Shown here piece after piece: positions 62,724 through 64,000 of a DNA stretch of 64,000 bases (position 1 is its first letter; every line of letters begins with the position of its first letter). Made by a program: the position numbers and the translations under genes. The stretch comes from Polytrichum commune (Eukaryota; Streptophyta; Polytrichopsida; Polytrichales; Polytrichaceae), in the NCBI GenBank assembly GCA_950295325.1, contig OX485805.1, positions 5,458,501-5,522,500 of the forward strand, given 5' to 3'. Below the pieces are notes generated by a model. It made no database searches. It saw nothing but the letters and a program-made list of their open reading frames with translations, and was not told the DNA's origin.

Positions 62724-64000
62724 TTGGAGATTTTACTAAGTGGGAAAAACGATCATCCTACAATGATTATTGTGGACGAATCTTCCAAATCATCTTCGTA
62801 TGATGACAATAAGGAGCACGGAAAACGAGTGGAACATTATTTGGCTGTAAATGAAGAAGCAATTGAAATACCCGTAGAGAATGATGGCCTCGTCAAAAGA
62901 TTCGGAAAAGTTGGGAGACATCCTAAGAGAGAGAGGCACATGCCGAGAGAGTGGTGGAAGAATCACATTCTACCTCAACACGATGAAGAACGGACCAATA
63001 TGACATGTTTGGACGATCCTTTAAATTTGTGTGAAGAGTTGAGATCCAAAGATGCGAGTAAGTGGAAGGCTGTAATGCAAAGAGGAATACAACTCGCGCA
63101 TGACCAACGGTACATGGGAAATTGACGAACCTTCCAAAGGATGACAACAATGTAGAATGCTAATGAGTGTTTTGCATCAAGGGGGATGCATTGGATGAAA
63201 TTGTTAGGCATAAGACACAGTTAGTAGCAAAGGGACATTTTCAAGCGGCCAGATTGGATATCACGAGACCTTTGTCCCCGTGCCCAAATTCATCACCATT
63301 AGATGTATTTCTCATAATAGGAGCAATAATGGATTGGGGATACCACCAAATGGACGTAAATACACATTTTTGAATGGTGTGTTAGAGGTAGAGGTCTATA
63401 TGGATCAATCGGAGGGGTTCCTACAAGAGGGGAAGAAACACCTTGTGTGCAAACTCAAGAAAGCTTTATACAAGCTCAAGTAATCGCCGAGGATGTGATA
63501 CCACCGTATGGACTTGTTCTTCATCAACGAGGGATTTTGTAGGAGCCAAGCGGATCATTCGTTGAATGTGAAAGAAACAGGTGAATCTTTATTGGTGACA
63601 ATTCTTTACGTGAATGATTTGATTATATTGGCAAATAGTGTGACCCAATTGAAGTGACTCAAATCGGAACTTGATTTTTTTTTAACATGAGAGATCTTGG
63701 AGAGTTGTGTTATTGCCTAGAAGTGGAATTTGAGAAAAATAGAAAAACCCGTATCATCACCATAAACCAAAGGAGTTACATCAAGGAGGTCCTAAAGTGT
63801 TTCAACATGAAATAATGCAAACCAATCGGAACTCCGTTCAATGCAAATTTAAAATTGTTAAAATGTCAGATGAAGAATTTAGGTATGTGCAAAGGAAAAA
63901 TGGAAGGTCTTTTATACAAAACCGGGTCAGATCTCTCATGTATGTAATGGTGGGTATGAAGGTCGATCTTGCATTTGCGGTGAGTACGGTAAGCTAATTC
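62724..64000 (+). mobile_element. Degenerate Ty1/copia retrotransposon pol fragment
   Basis: Runs off the right edge. First comes the integrase-to-RT linker (GRHPKRERHMPREWWKNHIL near 62910; DDPLNLCEELRSKDASKWKAVMQ near 63010). Then comes RT: GYHQMDVNTHF (near 63340), FLNGVLEVEVYMDQSEGF with LVCKLKKALYKLK (to 63480), the catalytic block ILYVNDLIIL (63601-63630), and MRDLGELCYCLEVEF. These match copia RT order (LDVxxAFLNG, YMxQPxGF, CKLxKALYGLKQ, YVDD, MxDLGxL). Frameshifts occur near 63150, 63370 and 63675 and stops near 63481 and 63655. The catalytic YVDD has become YVND, so it is inactive. No LTR is seen inside the window. Confidence 0.9.

Noticed and set aside
1-64000. tRNA, rRNA and snoRNA genes
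   Set aside because: No T-loop (GGTTCGAANCC) with matching acceptor stem, and no rRNA-like stretch, was found by eye; a tRNAscan or Rfam run would settle this.

Overview
The window looks like nuclear DNA of a land plant. The evidence is spliceosomal GT-AG introns, plant-type telomere repeats (CCCTAAA)n inside the sequence, telo-boxes upstream of translation genes, a plant-specific DUF538 gene, and dense plant transposon remnants. Low gene density and a LINE with RNase H plus a restriction-like endonuclease domain hint at a seed-free lineage (bryophyte, lycophyte or fern), but I cannot fix the species. Five protein-coding genes could be rebuilt exon by exon, each with every splice phase closing correctly. 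They are an SVOP/NiaP-like major-facilitator transporter (+, 11243-21859, 13 exons, 532 aa), a DUF538 secreted protein (-, 25302-27087, 2 exons, 178 aa), eIF3 subunit k (-, 29495-32715, 9 exons, 225 aa), cytosolic aspartyl-tRNA synthetase (-, 35377-39924, 10 exons, 527 aa) and an NmrA-like SDR protein (+, 56989-59134, 2 exons, 333 aa). Layout: 1-5802 is a broken LINE running off the left edge. 5803-11242 holds a 15-copy hairpin-bearing tandem repeat (6456-7240), a MITE and a duplicated leader region of the transporter. 11243-21859 is the transporter, with a MITE and a triplicated 130-bp repeat in its introns. 25302-39924 carries three minus-strand genes in a row, DUF538, eIF3k and AspRS; the last two are translation genes that both have telo-boxes just upstream of the ATG. 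40.2-54.1 kb is gene-free and is the main transposon nest: GGGCC-ended MITEs, one nested inside another with an intact TTA target duplication, and a head-to-tail pair sharing TAA duplications. It also holds a copy of the AspRS promoter region. The NmrA-like gene follows, with degenerate tandem copies of its own last-exon end downstream, one split by another MITE. 62.7-64 kb is a decayed Ty1/copia element running off the right edge. The genes have no evident joint pathway beyond eIF3k and AspRS both serving cytosolic translation. No tRNA, rRNA, CRISPR or phage feature was seen.
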